Source: Plakobranchus ocellatus (lineage: Eukaryota > Mollusca > Gastropoda > Plakobranchidae). Taken from it: a stretch of 42,148 nucleotides of DNA. The position numbers were made by a program, and so were the translations under genes. Shown piece by piece: positions 39,801 to 42,148 of the stretch. Below the pieces are notes generated by a model. The model made no database searches and was not told where the DNA came from. It was given only the letters and a program-made list of their open reading frames with translations. How positions within the stretch are numbered: position 1 is the first letter of the stretch; the number at the start of each line of letters is the position of its first letter. Where the stretch lies: the NCBI GenBank assembly GCA_019648995.1, contig BLXT01004146.1, positions 623,860 to 666,007 of the forward strand, in the 5' to 3' direction.

Positions 39801-41476
39801 ACTAAATTATTAGTTTTCAAGAAGGCTCTGCCAATATTTTACTATATCTGCTTTGAGTAATAAATATTACTATTATTCCTATCTATTTTGTCTTAGACAT
39901 TATAATTCTTACTAATTTTTTTATTTTTATTTTTATCATTATCAACAATTTGTTTACTTCATCATTTTTATTTTGAAAAATTGTTCAATTTAATCCAAGA
40001 TCCTATCTTCAAAGCTGAATTCATTTTTTTTTTCACCTTACTCAATTCCTAAAAATAAAATTAATTAATAACTCAGCATGCTTTGTGCTGAAGTATTAGT
40101 GAATTAGAAGTAAAAAAAGAACACATTTAAAATACAATTGTAATAAAGATAATAAAGATTGTTTTTTTTCTCTATATTTAATTAAGGCTCATAATTGTAA
40201 TAGATCAATAAAGTTTTAATTATTGTATTACTAATGGTAAAAAAAAAAACCGAAAAAACAAAAAGGTTATGAAAAACAAAAAGGTTCACAATCCTCGTGA
40301 GAGAAATTAAATTCATACATTAATTATCGTATTTCATTATTGCTTTTCTAATGCTGCCAGACATTTGATCTAGATTTTTTTAACTATGATCATGCTTATT
40401 AATGAATGAATGTTTTTTTTTGGCTGTTTTTGAGCAAATTATAGGTCTTCTATTTTAAATGAAAAATGGTGGTGATATCATTTGAAGTTTATGGGAAAAA
40501 TTTGGATTATTTACCCAGAGCAATATTCCATGATGAAATGAAGGAAATTTTAGTTAAATAGAAACAATTTTAGAATTGATGACTTAGACAATGATTTTGT
40601 TATAAATCTTTTGAAAAAAAAATGAGCCCTCAGTTTTATGTTCAGAGGATGATGGCTGAATTTTACCTCTTATTTATGGATGATTTTTTAAATATAGGAC
40701 AAGTGATGCAAAGAAAATTTGATCCTTTTTCCATGATGAAATGGCTTTATGTGACATATATAATAAGTTGGTAAGCAGTCTAGCATCATAGCTCTCTTGT
40801 TGTTCTTTTCTTGAGTACATTTTTTAAAGTTTTGCCCTAAATGCATTACAATTTGGCCTGCGATCTCCCTATTTTGTCAGTAGCTGAAGACAGTTGGGTG
40901 TTGAAAGTATGAAGGAATTACCTTACCTAAATTGGGACCTACTTAGAATCTACATCCTCATGTACGTTCCATATCTGGATTAAATATAGGCTATTTTAAA
41001 TATAAATACATGCTTTTAAATCAAATCTGTATCTCGAAAATAATGAAGAATCTTATATCCATTGATTCGAGCTAATGTAGAAATAATTGATCTAGACTGA
41101 GTACATTTTTACTTTGGTACCAACTTTCTAGCGAAAAAGGTACAGCTGTTGGGTTAAGCCTATGAGAGGAACAGGGGAAAAACACGTCGACTTCACTAGC
41201 TTACATCTCTACAACTAATCATTTGCGAAAATAATACTTCGCTTCATATTCAGCACACATGAAAACATAAAGAAAGCATCACGATAACGTCAAAATCGTA
41301 CTTGGTTTAATGTAGGCCTACAAAAAAAAAATAACCTTCGATTCTACGTTTTATCTTTGATAATCCAAAATCCTAAATCTAGACTAGATTAAGACAAGAT
41401 TTAGATTTAAATTTACAAACTTTAACAATACAATCCACCATTCGACTTACGCTAAATTTAAGACGCCAGTATCCAT
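9460..41476 (-). CDS. CFAP43: Cilia- and flagella-associated protein 43 (CFAP43/WDR96), complete gene, 39 coding exons
   Basis: CFAP43 is an axonemal protein that works with CFAP44 in the tether/tether-head complex linking inner-arm dynein f (I1) to the doublet microtubule; loss in mammals gives sperm flagellar defects (known from the family). Seen here: 39 exons with GT-AG introns and compatible phases give 5058 nt, a 1685-residue protein, against about 1665 in vertebrates. Residues 1-725 are WD-like ([64 protein letters not shown]). Residues 726-1685 are charged helical coiled coil. Segments I recall as typical of CFAP43 include [71 protein letters not shown] and the C-terminal [11 protein letters not shown]. 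The identification rests on recalled family sequence and was not searched. No frameshift or internal stop was found. Confidence 0.95.
9630..10385. other. CFAP43 intron 38
   Basis: AT-rich intronic DNA with poly-A/T runs; nothing else recognisable. Confidence 0.7.
10386..10539 (-). CDS. CFAP43: CFAP43 exon 38 (residues 1579-1630)
   Basis: Acceptor CAG|CATCAT; donor A|GTAAGT. Encodes [20 protein letters not shown] and [18 protein letters not shown], coiled coil. Confidence 0.92.
10637..10655. repeat. (CA)n microsatellite in CFAP43 intron 37
   Basis: About nine CA units. Confidence 0.8.
10906..10986 (-). CDS. CFAP43: CFAP43 exon 37 (residues 1552-1578)
   Basis: Acceptor CAG|TATTTG; donor AAG|GTAAAA; 81 nt in phase 0. 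Encodes [20 protein letters not shown] and TITLLKK. Confidence 0.9.
10987..12065. other. CFAP43 intron 36
   Basis: About 1.1 kb, AT-rich. 11270-11600 is less AT-rich and may be an old insertion, but no coding or terminal-repeat signature is visible. Confidence 0.6.
12066..12156 (-). CDS. CFAP43: CFAP43 exon 36 (residues 1521-1551)
   Basis: Acceptor TAG|GGAGCA; donor GCG|GTAGAG. Encodes [20 protein letters not shown] and [10 protein letters not shown], coiled coil. Confidence 0.93.
12582..12655 (-). CDS. CFAP43: CFAP43 exon 35 (residues 1497-1521)
   Basis: Acceptor CAG|CAACTG; donor TG|GTAATT. Encodes [20 protein letters not shown] and IQLEW, a strongly conserved block. Confidence 0.94.
13145..13835. 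repeat. Degenerate ~41-bp tandem repeat in intron 34, running into exon 34
   Basis: Plus-strand unit approximately AGTATTAGCCACCTTAATTG followed by TAATATTGAGATGTCACTGTC. Starts recur near 13149, 13201, 13233, 13273, 13313, 13354, 13395, 13436, 13477 and 13738, mostly 40-41 bp apart. 13531-13704 is largely unrelated. The last unit (from about 13782) overlaps the exon 34 end and its splice donor. Confidence 0.75.
13792..13951 (-). CDS. CFAP43: CFAP43 exon 34 (residues 1443-1496)
   Basis: Acceptor CAG|ACTCAA; donor AAG|GTGGAT. Encodes [20 protein letters not shown] and [15 protein letters not shown]. The conserved last ~10 codons and the donor form one unit of a degenerate 41-bp repeat that continues into the intron (see findings). 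Confidence 0.94.
14374..14486 (-). CDS. CFAP43: CFAP43 exon 33 (residues 1406-1443)
   Basis: Acceptor CAG|CTGAAA; donor AG|GTGAGG. Encodes [20 protein letters not shown] and DELGQLLTR. Confidence 0.93.
15026..15245 (-). CDS. CFAP43: CFAP43 exon 32 (residues 1332-1405)
   Basis: Acceptor AAAG|GATTCT; donor CTG|GTAGGT. Encodes a Pro/Ser linker ([10 protein letters not shown]) and [19 protein letters not shown], a conserved helix. Confidence 0.92.
15698..15873 (-). CDS. CFAP43: CFAP43 exon 31 (residues 1274-1332)
   Basis: Acceptor TAG|CAACTA; donor AG|GTAATG. Encodes [13 protein letters not shown] and [15 protein letters not shown]; the LLYKQ-KRRPR motif is typical of the family. Confidence 0.94.
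16130..16405. other. Unrecognised block in CFAP43 intron 30
   Basis: A 95-codon minus-strand open frame with mixed composition ([20 protein letters not shown]) lies in this intron. No family recognised, no splice support, no CFAP43 counterpart. It may be decayed transposon DNA or chance. Confidence 0.25.
16701..16808 (-). CDS. CFAP43: CFAP43 exon 30 (residues 1238-1273)
   Basis: Acceptor CAG|GAAGAA; donor AAG|GTAGAA; 108 nt in phase 0. Encodes [20 protein letters not shown] and the helix through HIK. Confidence 0.92.
17319..17438 (-). CDS. CFAP43: CFAP43 exon 29 (residues 1198-1237)
   Basis: Acceptor CAG|CAACTG; donor CAG|GTAGGA; 120 nt in phase 0. Encodes coiled coil [20 protein letters not shown], then [11 protein letters not shown]. 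Confidence 0.92.
17967..18095 (-). CDS. CFAP43: CFAP43 exon 28 (residues 1155-1197)
   Basis: Acceptor GAAG|GACGTT; donor AAG|GTTCGC, the weakest 5' splice site in the gene. 129 nt in phase 0; encodes [20 protein letters not shown] and a long helix ending in [10 protein letters not shown]. Confidence 0.9.
18683..18853 (-). CDS. CFAP43: CFAP43 exon 27 (residues 1098-1154)
   Basis: Acceptor CAG|ATCAAA; donor AAG|GTAAAT; 171 nt in phase 0. Encodes [13 protein letters not shown], a Glu/Arg helix and [18 protein letters not shown], both diagnostic. Confidence 0.95.
18854..19678. other. CFAP43 intron 26
   Basis: About 825 bp of AT-rich intronic DNA; nothing recognisable. Confidence 0.7.
19679..19885 (-). 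CDS. CFAP43: CFAP43 exon 26 (residues 1029-1097)
   Basis: Acceptor TAG|GATGCC; donor GAG|GTTAGC (weak +3). 207 nt in phase 0; encodes [31 protein letters not shown] and a Met/Glu-rich linker. Confidence 0.93.
20273..20364 (-). CDS. CFAP43: CFAP43 exon 25 (residues 998-1028)
   Basis: Acceptor CAG|GTGCCC; donor GAG|GTGGCT. Encodes [20 protein letters not shown], a hallmark CFAP43 motif (YSQFxLHTREQK). Confidence 0.94.
20627..20696 (-). CDS. CFAP43: CFAP43 exon 24, acidic linker (residues 975-998)
   Basis: Acceptor CAG|GAAGAG; donor G|GTAATA. Encodes [20 protein letters not shown], an acidic linker breaking the coiled coil, followed by GSLG. Vertebrate CFAP43 has an acidic linker here as I recall it. 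Confidence 0.87.
21153..21197 (-). CDS. CFAP43: CFAP43 exon 23, 45-nt small exon (residues 960-974)
   Basis: Acceptor TAG|GCAAGA; donor CGG|GTAAGT. It encodes only [15 protein letters not shown], in phase 0 on both sides, so skipping it would keep the frame. Too short for ORF finders; supported by splice sites and frame. Confidence 0.82.
21754..21870 (-). CDS. CFAP43: CFAP43 exon 22 (residues 921-959)
   Basis: Acceptor CAG|GCTTTC; donor GAG|GTTTAC (non-consensus +3). Encodes [20 protein letters not shown], where NFPLRER matches the family's NYPLRER-like motif. Confidence 0.9.
22482..22586 (-). CDS. CFAP43: CFAP43 exon 21 (residues 886-920)
   Basis: Acceptor CAG|GTGAGA; donor CAG|GTAAGC; 105 nt in phase 0. 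Encodes [20 protein letters not shown], among the most diagnostic CFAP43 stretches. Confidence 0.95.
23178..23303 (-). CDS. CFAP43: CFAP43 exon 20 (residues 844-885)
   Basis: Acceptor GAAG|ATTCAA; donor AGG|GTAACA; 126 nt in phase 0. Encodes [20 protein letters not shown], a conserved-looking coiled-coil segment. The intron upstream of this exon contains the N gap. Confidence 0.92.
23599..23640. other. Assembly gap (42 N) in CFAP43 intron 19
   Basis: Run of N with purine-rich low-complexity DNA on both sides. The gap lies inside an intron and does not affect the coding model. Confidence 0.99.
23641..23850 (+). repeat. Polypurine (GA/GGA-rich) tract
   Basis: About 200 bp almost entirely G and A on the plus strand, with GGAGGAGGAGG and GGGGGGAGAGG motifs. 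Open frames on both strands are low complexity. Confidence 0.85.
24104..24258. repeat. (ATT)n array in CFAP43 intron 19
   Basis: About 150 bp of ATT triplets with a few interruptions, after imperfect CAC/ATC-rich DNA from 24000. Confidence 0.9.
24399..24476 (-). CDS. CFAP43: CFAP43 exon 19 (residues 818-843)
   Basis: Acceptor CAG|GCTCTC; donor ACG|GTGAGA; 78 nt in phase 0. Encodes helical [17 protein letters not shown]. Confidence 0.88.
24640..24830 (+). mobile_element. Possible LINE C-terminal relic
   Basis: One plus-strand frame reads [13 protein letters not shown], stop, LTFKST, resembling the WNxLPxxIR...FKxxLK ending of CR1/L2-type LINE polymerases. Stops interrupt it and the match is short, so this is tentative. 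Confidence 0.3.
24975..25660 (+). mobile_element. Decayed LINE in CFAP43 intron 18, antisense to the gene
   Basis: 24982-25014 translates to [11 protein letters not shown], a variant of the LINE catalytic box LRYADDTALL. 25088-25111, in another frame, gives MNVKKKCG, the box that follows it. Near 25513-25570 the frame gives [13 protein letters not shown], like the (R)RWIDNIKEDL end of such polymerases, followed by an ATG/ATT-rich tail. Several frameshifts and stops; no function. Confidence 0.55.
26032..26142 (-). CDS. CFAP43: CFAP43 exon 18 (residues 781-817)
   Basis: Acceptor TAG|GCCCGT; donor GAT|GTAAGT; 111 nt in phase 0. Encodes [20 protein letters not shown], a Pro-rich kink and [11 protein letters not shown]. 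Confidence 0.88.
26338..26500 (-). CDS. CFAP43: CFAP43 exon 17 (residues 726-780)
   Basis: Acceptor CAG|TCATTT; donor AAG|GTAAGT. Encodes the hinge from propeller to helix: [18 protein letters not shown], then charged helical residues ending in ASEIEMERK. Confidence 0.88.
26850..26977 (-). CDS. CFAP43: CFAP43 exon 16 (residues 684-726), last propeller blade
   Basis: Acceptor CAG|GAGCGC; donor AA|GTAAGT. Encodes [20 protein letters not shown] and DGIVSCYHW, the last recognisable WD strand before the coiled-coil half. Confidence 0.93.
27166..27306 (-). CDS. CFAP43: CFAP43 exon 15 (residues 637-683)
   Basis: Acceptor CAG|AGTGAC; donor CTA|GTAAGT; 141 nt in phase 0. Encodes [20 protein letters not shown], a blade of the type (S)PHHLWLASYG seen in the family. 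Confidence 0.92.
27307..28193. other. CFAP43 intron 14
   Basis: About 890 bp of AT-rich DNA with T-rich runs; nothing recognisable. Confidence 0.7.
28194..28390 (-). CDS. CFAP43: CFAP43 exon 14 (residues 571-636)
   Basis: Acceptor CAG|ACATAC; donor AAG|GTAATC. Encodes [19 protein letters not shown] and [15 protein letters not shown], a WD-like blade. Confidence 0.9.
28391..29793. other. CFAP43 intron 13
   Basis: About 1.4 kb of AT-rich DNA. A 66-codon plus-strand frame at 29065-29265 has no recognisable family and no gene context. Confidence 0.65.
29794..29934 (-). CDS. CFAP43: CFAP43 exon 13 (residues 524-571)
   Basis: Acceptor GAAG|CTGTGA; donor AGAG|GTTAGG (weak at +3). Encodes [25 protein letters not shown] and FTEDLIR. 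Confidence 0.88.
29935..30569. other. CFAP43 intron 12
   Basis: AT-rich with long poly-T runs near 29985-30015 and 30085-30100; nothing else seen. Confidence 0.7.
30570..30676 (-). CDS. CFAP43: CFAP43 exon 12 (residues 488-524)
   Basis: Acceptor AAAG|GTTTAA; donor CA|GTAAGT. Encodes [18 protein letters not shown] and FNILGFV, a propeller blade strongly resembling the vertebrate segment. Confidence 0.93.
31053..31201 (-). CDS. CFAP43: CFAP43 exon 11 (residues 439-488)
   Basis: Acceptor TTTAG|GGTGAA; donor GGT|GTAAGT, preferred over the GTGTAA two bases earlier because it is consensus and keeps frame. Encodes [19 protein letters not shown] and ISHMV. Confidence 0.92.
31487..31567 (-). CDS. 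CFAP43: CFAP43 exon 10 (residues 412-438)
   Basis: Acceptor TAG|TCACTG; donor CCA|GTATGT; 81 nt, phase 0 on both sides. Encodes [16 protein letters not shown], a canonical WD strand. Confidence 0.92.
32042..32158 (-). CDS. CFAP43: CFAP43 exon 9 (residues 373-411)
   Basis: Acceptor CAG|GGTCTC; donor GTG|GTAAGA; 117 nt, phase 0 on both sides. Encodes [17 protein letters not shown] and AIGSECSV. Confidence 0.88.
32159..32950. other. CFAP43 intron 8, distal part
   Basis: AT-rich intronic DNA without a recognisable element; the SINE begins just after it. Confidence 0.6.
32956..33141 (+). mobile_element. tRNA-derived SINE
   Basis: GGTGTAG at 32966 pairs perfectly with CTACACC at 33022, giving a 63-nt tRNA-like head with a final CCA (33027-33029). 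TAGTGATTAAG resembles a box A and AGTTTGAATCC (near 33009-33019) is one base from the box B consensus. The unrelated body downstream is usual for SINEs. It is not a working tRNA: it is too short, with no good anticodon arm. Confidence 0.65.
33129..33239. repeat. 13-bp direct repeat flanking an 85-bp GC-rich block
   Basis: TTCTTCATCTAGC occurs at 33129-33141 and again at 33227-33239. The 85 bp between begins with a GC-rich segment (CGCCATCGGCGCCCCGCCTG) unlike the AT-rich surroundings. It may be part of the SINE body or a separate insertion with target-site duplication. Confidence 0.45.
33405..33545. mobile_element. TTAA-bounded MITE-like element
   Basis: Starts TTAACTC and ends GAGTTAA. The 18-bp ends agree at 12 positions when one is reverse-complemented. 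The interior holds a GC-rich block (33481-33531) out of character with the intron. TTAA ends suggest piggyBac-type mobilisation. Confidence 0.35.
33582..33713 (-). CDS. CFAP43: CFAP43 exon 8 (residues 329-372)
   Basis: Acceptor CAG|GATGGT; donor ACG|GTAAGA. Encodes [13 protein letters not shown], then [17 protein letters not shown], the next propeller blade. Confidence 0.93.
33714..34318. other. CFAP43 intron 7
   Basis: AT-rich; includes an ATTAATTA-type palindromic run near 34205-34226. No element recognised. Confidence 0.65.
34319..34398 (-). CDS. CFAP43: CFAP43 exon 7 (residues 302-328)
   Basis: Acceptor AAAAG|AGAGTT, chosen because only this site keeps phase with exon 6; donor AAG|GTAAGA. 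Encodes [16 protein letters not shown], continuing directly into DGVVRF of exon 8. Confidence 0.88.
34399..35090. other. CFAP43 intron 6
   Basis: AT-rich intronic DNA; nothing recognisable. Confidence 0.65.
35091..35202 (-). CDS. CFAP43: CFAP43 exon 6 (residues 265-302)
   Basis: Acceptor CAG|GTAGAC; donor ACAG|GTAAAG. Encodes a poorly conserved acidic loop ([17 protein letters not shown]). The reading frame and phases on both sides support it. Confidence 0.85.
35691..36005. repeat. Minisatellite, ~66-bp unit, about 4.7 copies (CFAP43 intron 5)
   Basis: Each unit starts GGGTCAAAACTCTACA and contains GACAGGACATTGGGGAAAAG and GTGTCTTACATT. Unit starts lie near 35691, 35757, 35822, 35882 and 35949. 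The third unit has lost about 6 bp and the last is truncated. Confidence 0.85.
36370..36807. repeat. (ATT)n array with internal GTA block (CFAP43 intron 5)
   Basis: About 440 bp: imperfect ATT/GTT repeats, pure ATT, about 48 bp of GTA/GCA triplets at 36643-36691, then ATT again. Open frames over it are poly-Ile, Tyr or Leu artefacts. Confidence 0.9.
37000..37252 (-). CDS. CFAP43: CFAP43 exon 5 (residues 180-264), longest coding exon
   Basis: Acceptor CAG|AAAAAT; donor AAG|GTAAGG. At 253 nt it encodes [10 protein letters not shown] and then [20 protein letters not shown], the family's inter-blade loop and next WD strand. Phase 0 at its end. Confidence 0.93.
37737..37904 (-). CDS. CFAP43: CFAP43 exon 4 (residues 124-180)
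   Basis: Acceptor CAG|GAACTA; donor CA|GTAAGT. Encodes [14 protein letters not shown], then [19 protein letters not shown], a clear WD blade with the NWRQ motif characteristic of CFAP43. Confidence 0.92.
38218..38238. repeat. (CT)n run in CFAP43 intron 3
   Basis: About ten CT units followed by C/T-rich DNA. Confidence 0.75.
38351..38444 (-). CDS. CFAP43: CFAP43 exon 3 (residues 93-124)
   Basis: Acceptor CAG|GAGGAG; donor TG|GTGAGC. Encodes [20 protein letters not shown] and ends in FNLILW, a WD-type strand whose Trp codon is split by the intron. Confidence 0.9.
38725..38975 (-). CDS. CFAP43: CFAP43 exon 2 (residues 9-93)
   Basis: Acceptor CAG|CTGGTG; donor G|GTCAGT, non-consensus at +3. 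It encodes the first propeller blades ([27 protein letters not shown]). It leaves one base of a codon for exon 3. Confidence 0.9.
38976..41450. other. CFAP43 intron 1, longest intron
   Basis: About 2.5 kb, very AT-rich, holding the GATA/GGAT array at 39281-39392 and poly-A/T runs. No exon-like frame or recognisable element. Confidence 0.65.
39281..39392. repeat. GATA then GGAT tetranucleotide array
   Basis: GATA units change to GGAT units with a few GGGT and GAAT variants, about 110 bp in total. Confidence 0.9.
41451..41476 (-). CDS. CFAP43: CFAP43 exon 1 (start codon, residues 1-9)
   Basis: ATG at 41474-41476 opens MDTGVLNLA and runs into a consensus donor GC|GTAAGT. Two bases of the last codon are carried to exon 2. 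The joined N-terminus LAWCQGY fits the short Trp-containing start of CFAP43. An out-of-frame ATG lies 67 nt upstream (see the uORF). Confidence 0.8.
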
Positions 41477-41498
41477 ATTAATTATTTTGTACAAGACG

Positions 41499-41543
41499 TC
41501 AGCAACTCAACTTGTTGTCACCTACCGATACCGCGTTCTCCAT
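41499..41543 (-). other. Upstream ORF in the CFAP43 5' region (14 codons)
   Basis: An ATG at 41541-41543 opens MENAVSVGDNKLSC and stops at TGA, 23 nt before the CFAP43 ATG and in a different frame. If transcription starts above it, it would be a uORF reducing initiation at the main start. GTAGGT inside it could alternatively be a donor. The transcription start is unknown. Confidence 0.45.
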
Positions 41544-41561
41544 TTTGTTGTTACTCCCTGT

Positions 41562-41575
41562 GTTGCTAGGATATT
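41562..41575 (-). promoter_or_regulatory. Candidate RFX X-box upstream of CFAP43
   Basis: The minus strand reads AATATCCTAGCAAC. The second half-site AGCAAC fits the RGYAAC part of the X-box consensus exactly, and 10 of 14 positions agree with GTTRCCATAGCAAC. It lies 86 bp before the start codon, the usual distance for RFX-controlled ciliary genes. The first half-site is poor, so binding is a hypothesis. Confidence 0.35.
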
Positions 41576-41576
41576 A

Positions 41577-41851
41577 TGGCTATATCCTTTGCGCGAAGTC
41601 GGTCAAATTATCAATACGTTTATTAGTTGAGATAACACTTTATGTTTTCCAATGCCATAAAGATTCGAATTCCTTATTAAAGGAACATGAAAAATTCTAT
41701 ACCTTTTTATTACGGTTTATATATGTACTTTCTAACTGAACGGCTGATAAAAAAAACCATTTTAAATATTTATATCATAATATTCGTAAGTCCTATCTGT
41801 CAAATTGTCTGTACATAAAAAAATAAATCAAGAAAGGTCACAGTCCTAGAG

Positions 41852-41928
<77 letters not shown>

Positions 41929-42148
41929 TTCATCATCATCACTTCCTACTGCCTATCATCATGTTCACCATCATAATGAAGTAATATCGACGTCGAACTC
42001 GACACCACACTATTATAACCCTTGTAATTACAGCAAGAGCAATAATAACATCAGAAGCAGCAGCAACAGCAGTAACAACAACAATAACAACAAAAACAAC
42101 AACAACAACAACAACAACAGCTACTACTACTACTACTACTACTACTAC
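41577..42148. other. Region upstream of CFAP43, ending in triplet arrays
   Basis: 41577-41849 is presumed promoter-side DNA with no gene. 41850-41928 is a pure ATT array. 42056-42148 is CAG/CAA DNA turning into CTA triplets that run off the window edge. Confidence 0.7.
41850..41928. repeat. (ATT)n microsatellite upstream of CFAP43
   Basis: About 26 uninterrupted ATT units, some 375 bp upstream of the CFAP43 start codon. Confidence 0.9.

Overview
The window is animal nuclear DNA: AT-rich, intron-rich and full of microsatellites, with transposon relics scattered through introns and intergenic DNA. The best guess is a mollusc, probably a gastropod. This rests on a Ly6-plus-immunoglobulin secreted protein and on LINE and tRNA-derived SINE relics of the kind I associate with lophotrochozoans. 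It is an inference, not a proof. There is a run of 42 N (23599-23640) and a single N (33283).

Main gene: the minus strand from 41476 down to 9460 carries a complete CFAP43 (WDR96) gene. I assembled 39 coding exons by hand. All introns are GT-AG, all phases agree at the junctions, and the exon lengths sum to 5058 nt: 1685 codons plus stop. Vertebrate CFAP43 is about 1665 residues. The N-terminal ~725 residues are WD-type beta-propeller sequence and the rest is mostly charged coiled coil. The 5' end has a short uORF and an RFX X-box-like site, as expected for a ciliary gene.

Second gene: 1606-3596, minus strand, is a large coding exon of a secreted or surface protein. It has two tandem Ly6/uPAR (LU) domains, two Ig domains, a Thr/Ser mucin-like stalk and a third Ig-like segment. 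Its first exon, with the start codon, probably lies upstream and was not found.

Other content: 3.7-9.4 kb is intergenic, with CT, CTA/CTG, AT and GA arrays and a LINE reverse-transcriptase relic (~7.4 kb). CFAP43 introns hold a 41-bp degenerate repeat apparently derived from the end of exon 34 (13.1-13.8 kb), LINE relics (24.6-25.7 kb), a tRNA-derived SINE and a TTAA-bounded MITE-like block (33.0-33.5 kb), a 66-bp minisatellite (35.7-36.0 kb), a polypurine tract next to the gap (23.6-23.9 kb) and several simple arrays. I found no prokaryotic-type system, CRISPR, rRNA or functional tRNA. The two genes show no functional link beyond adjacency. The least ordinary points are the exon-derived repeat with decoy splice donors and the Ly6/Ig/mucin domain order.
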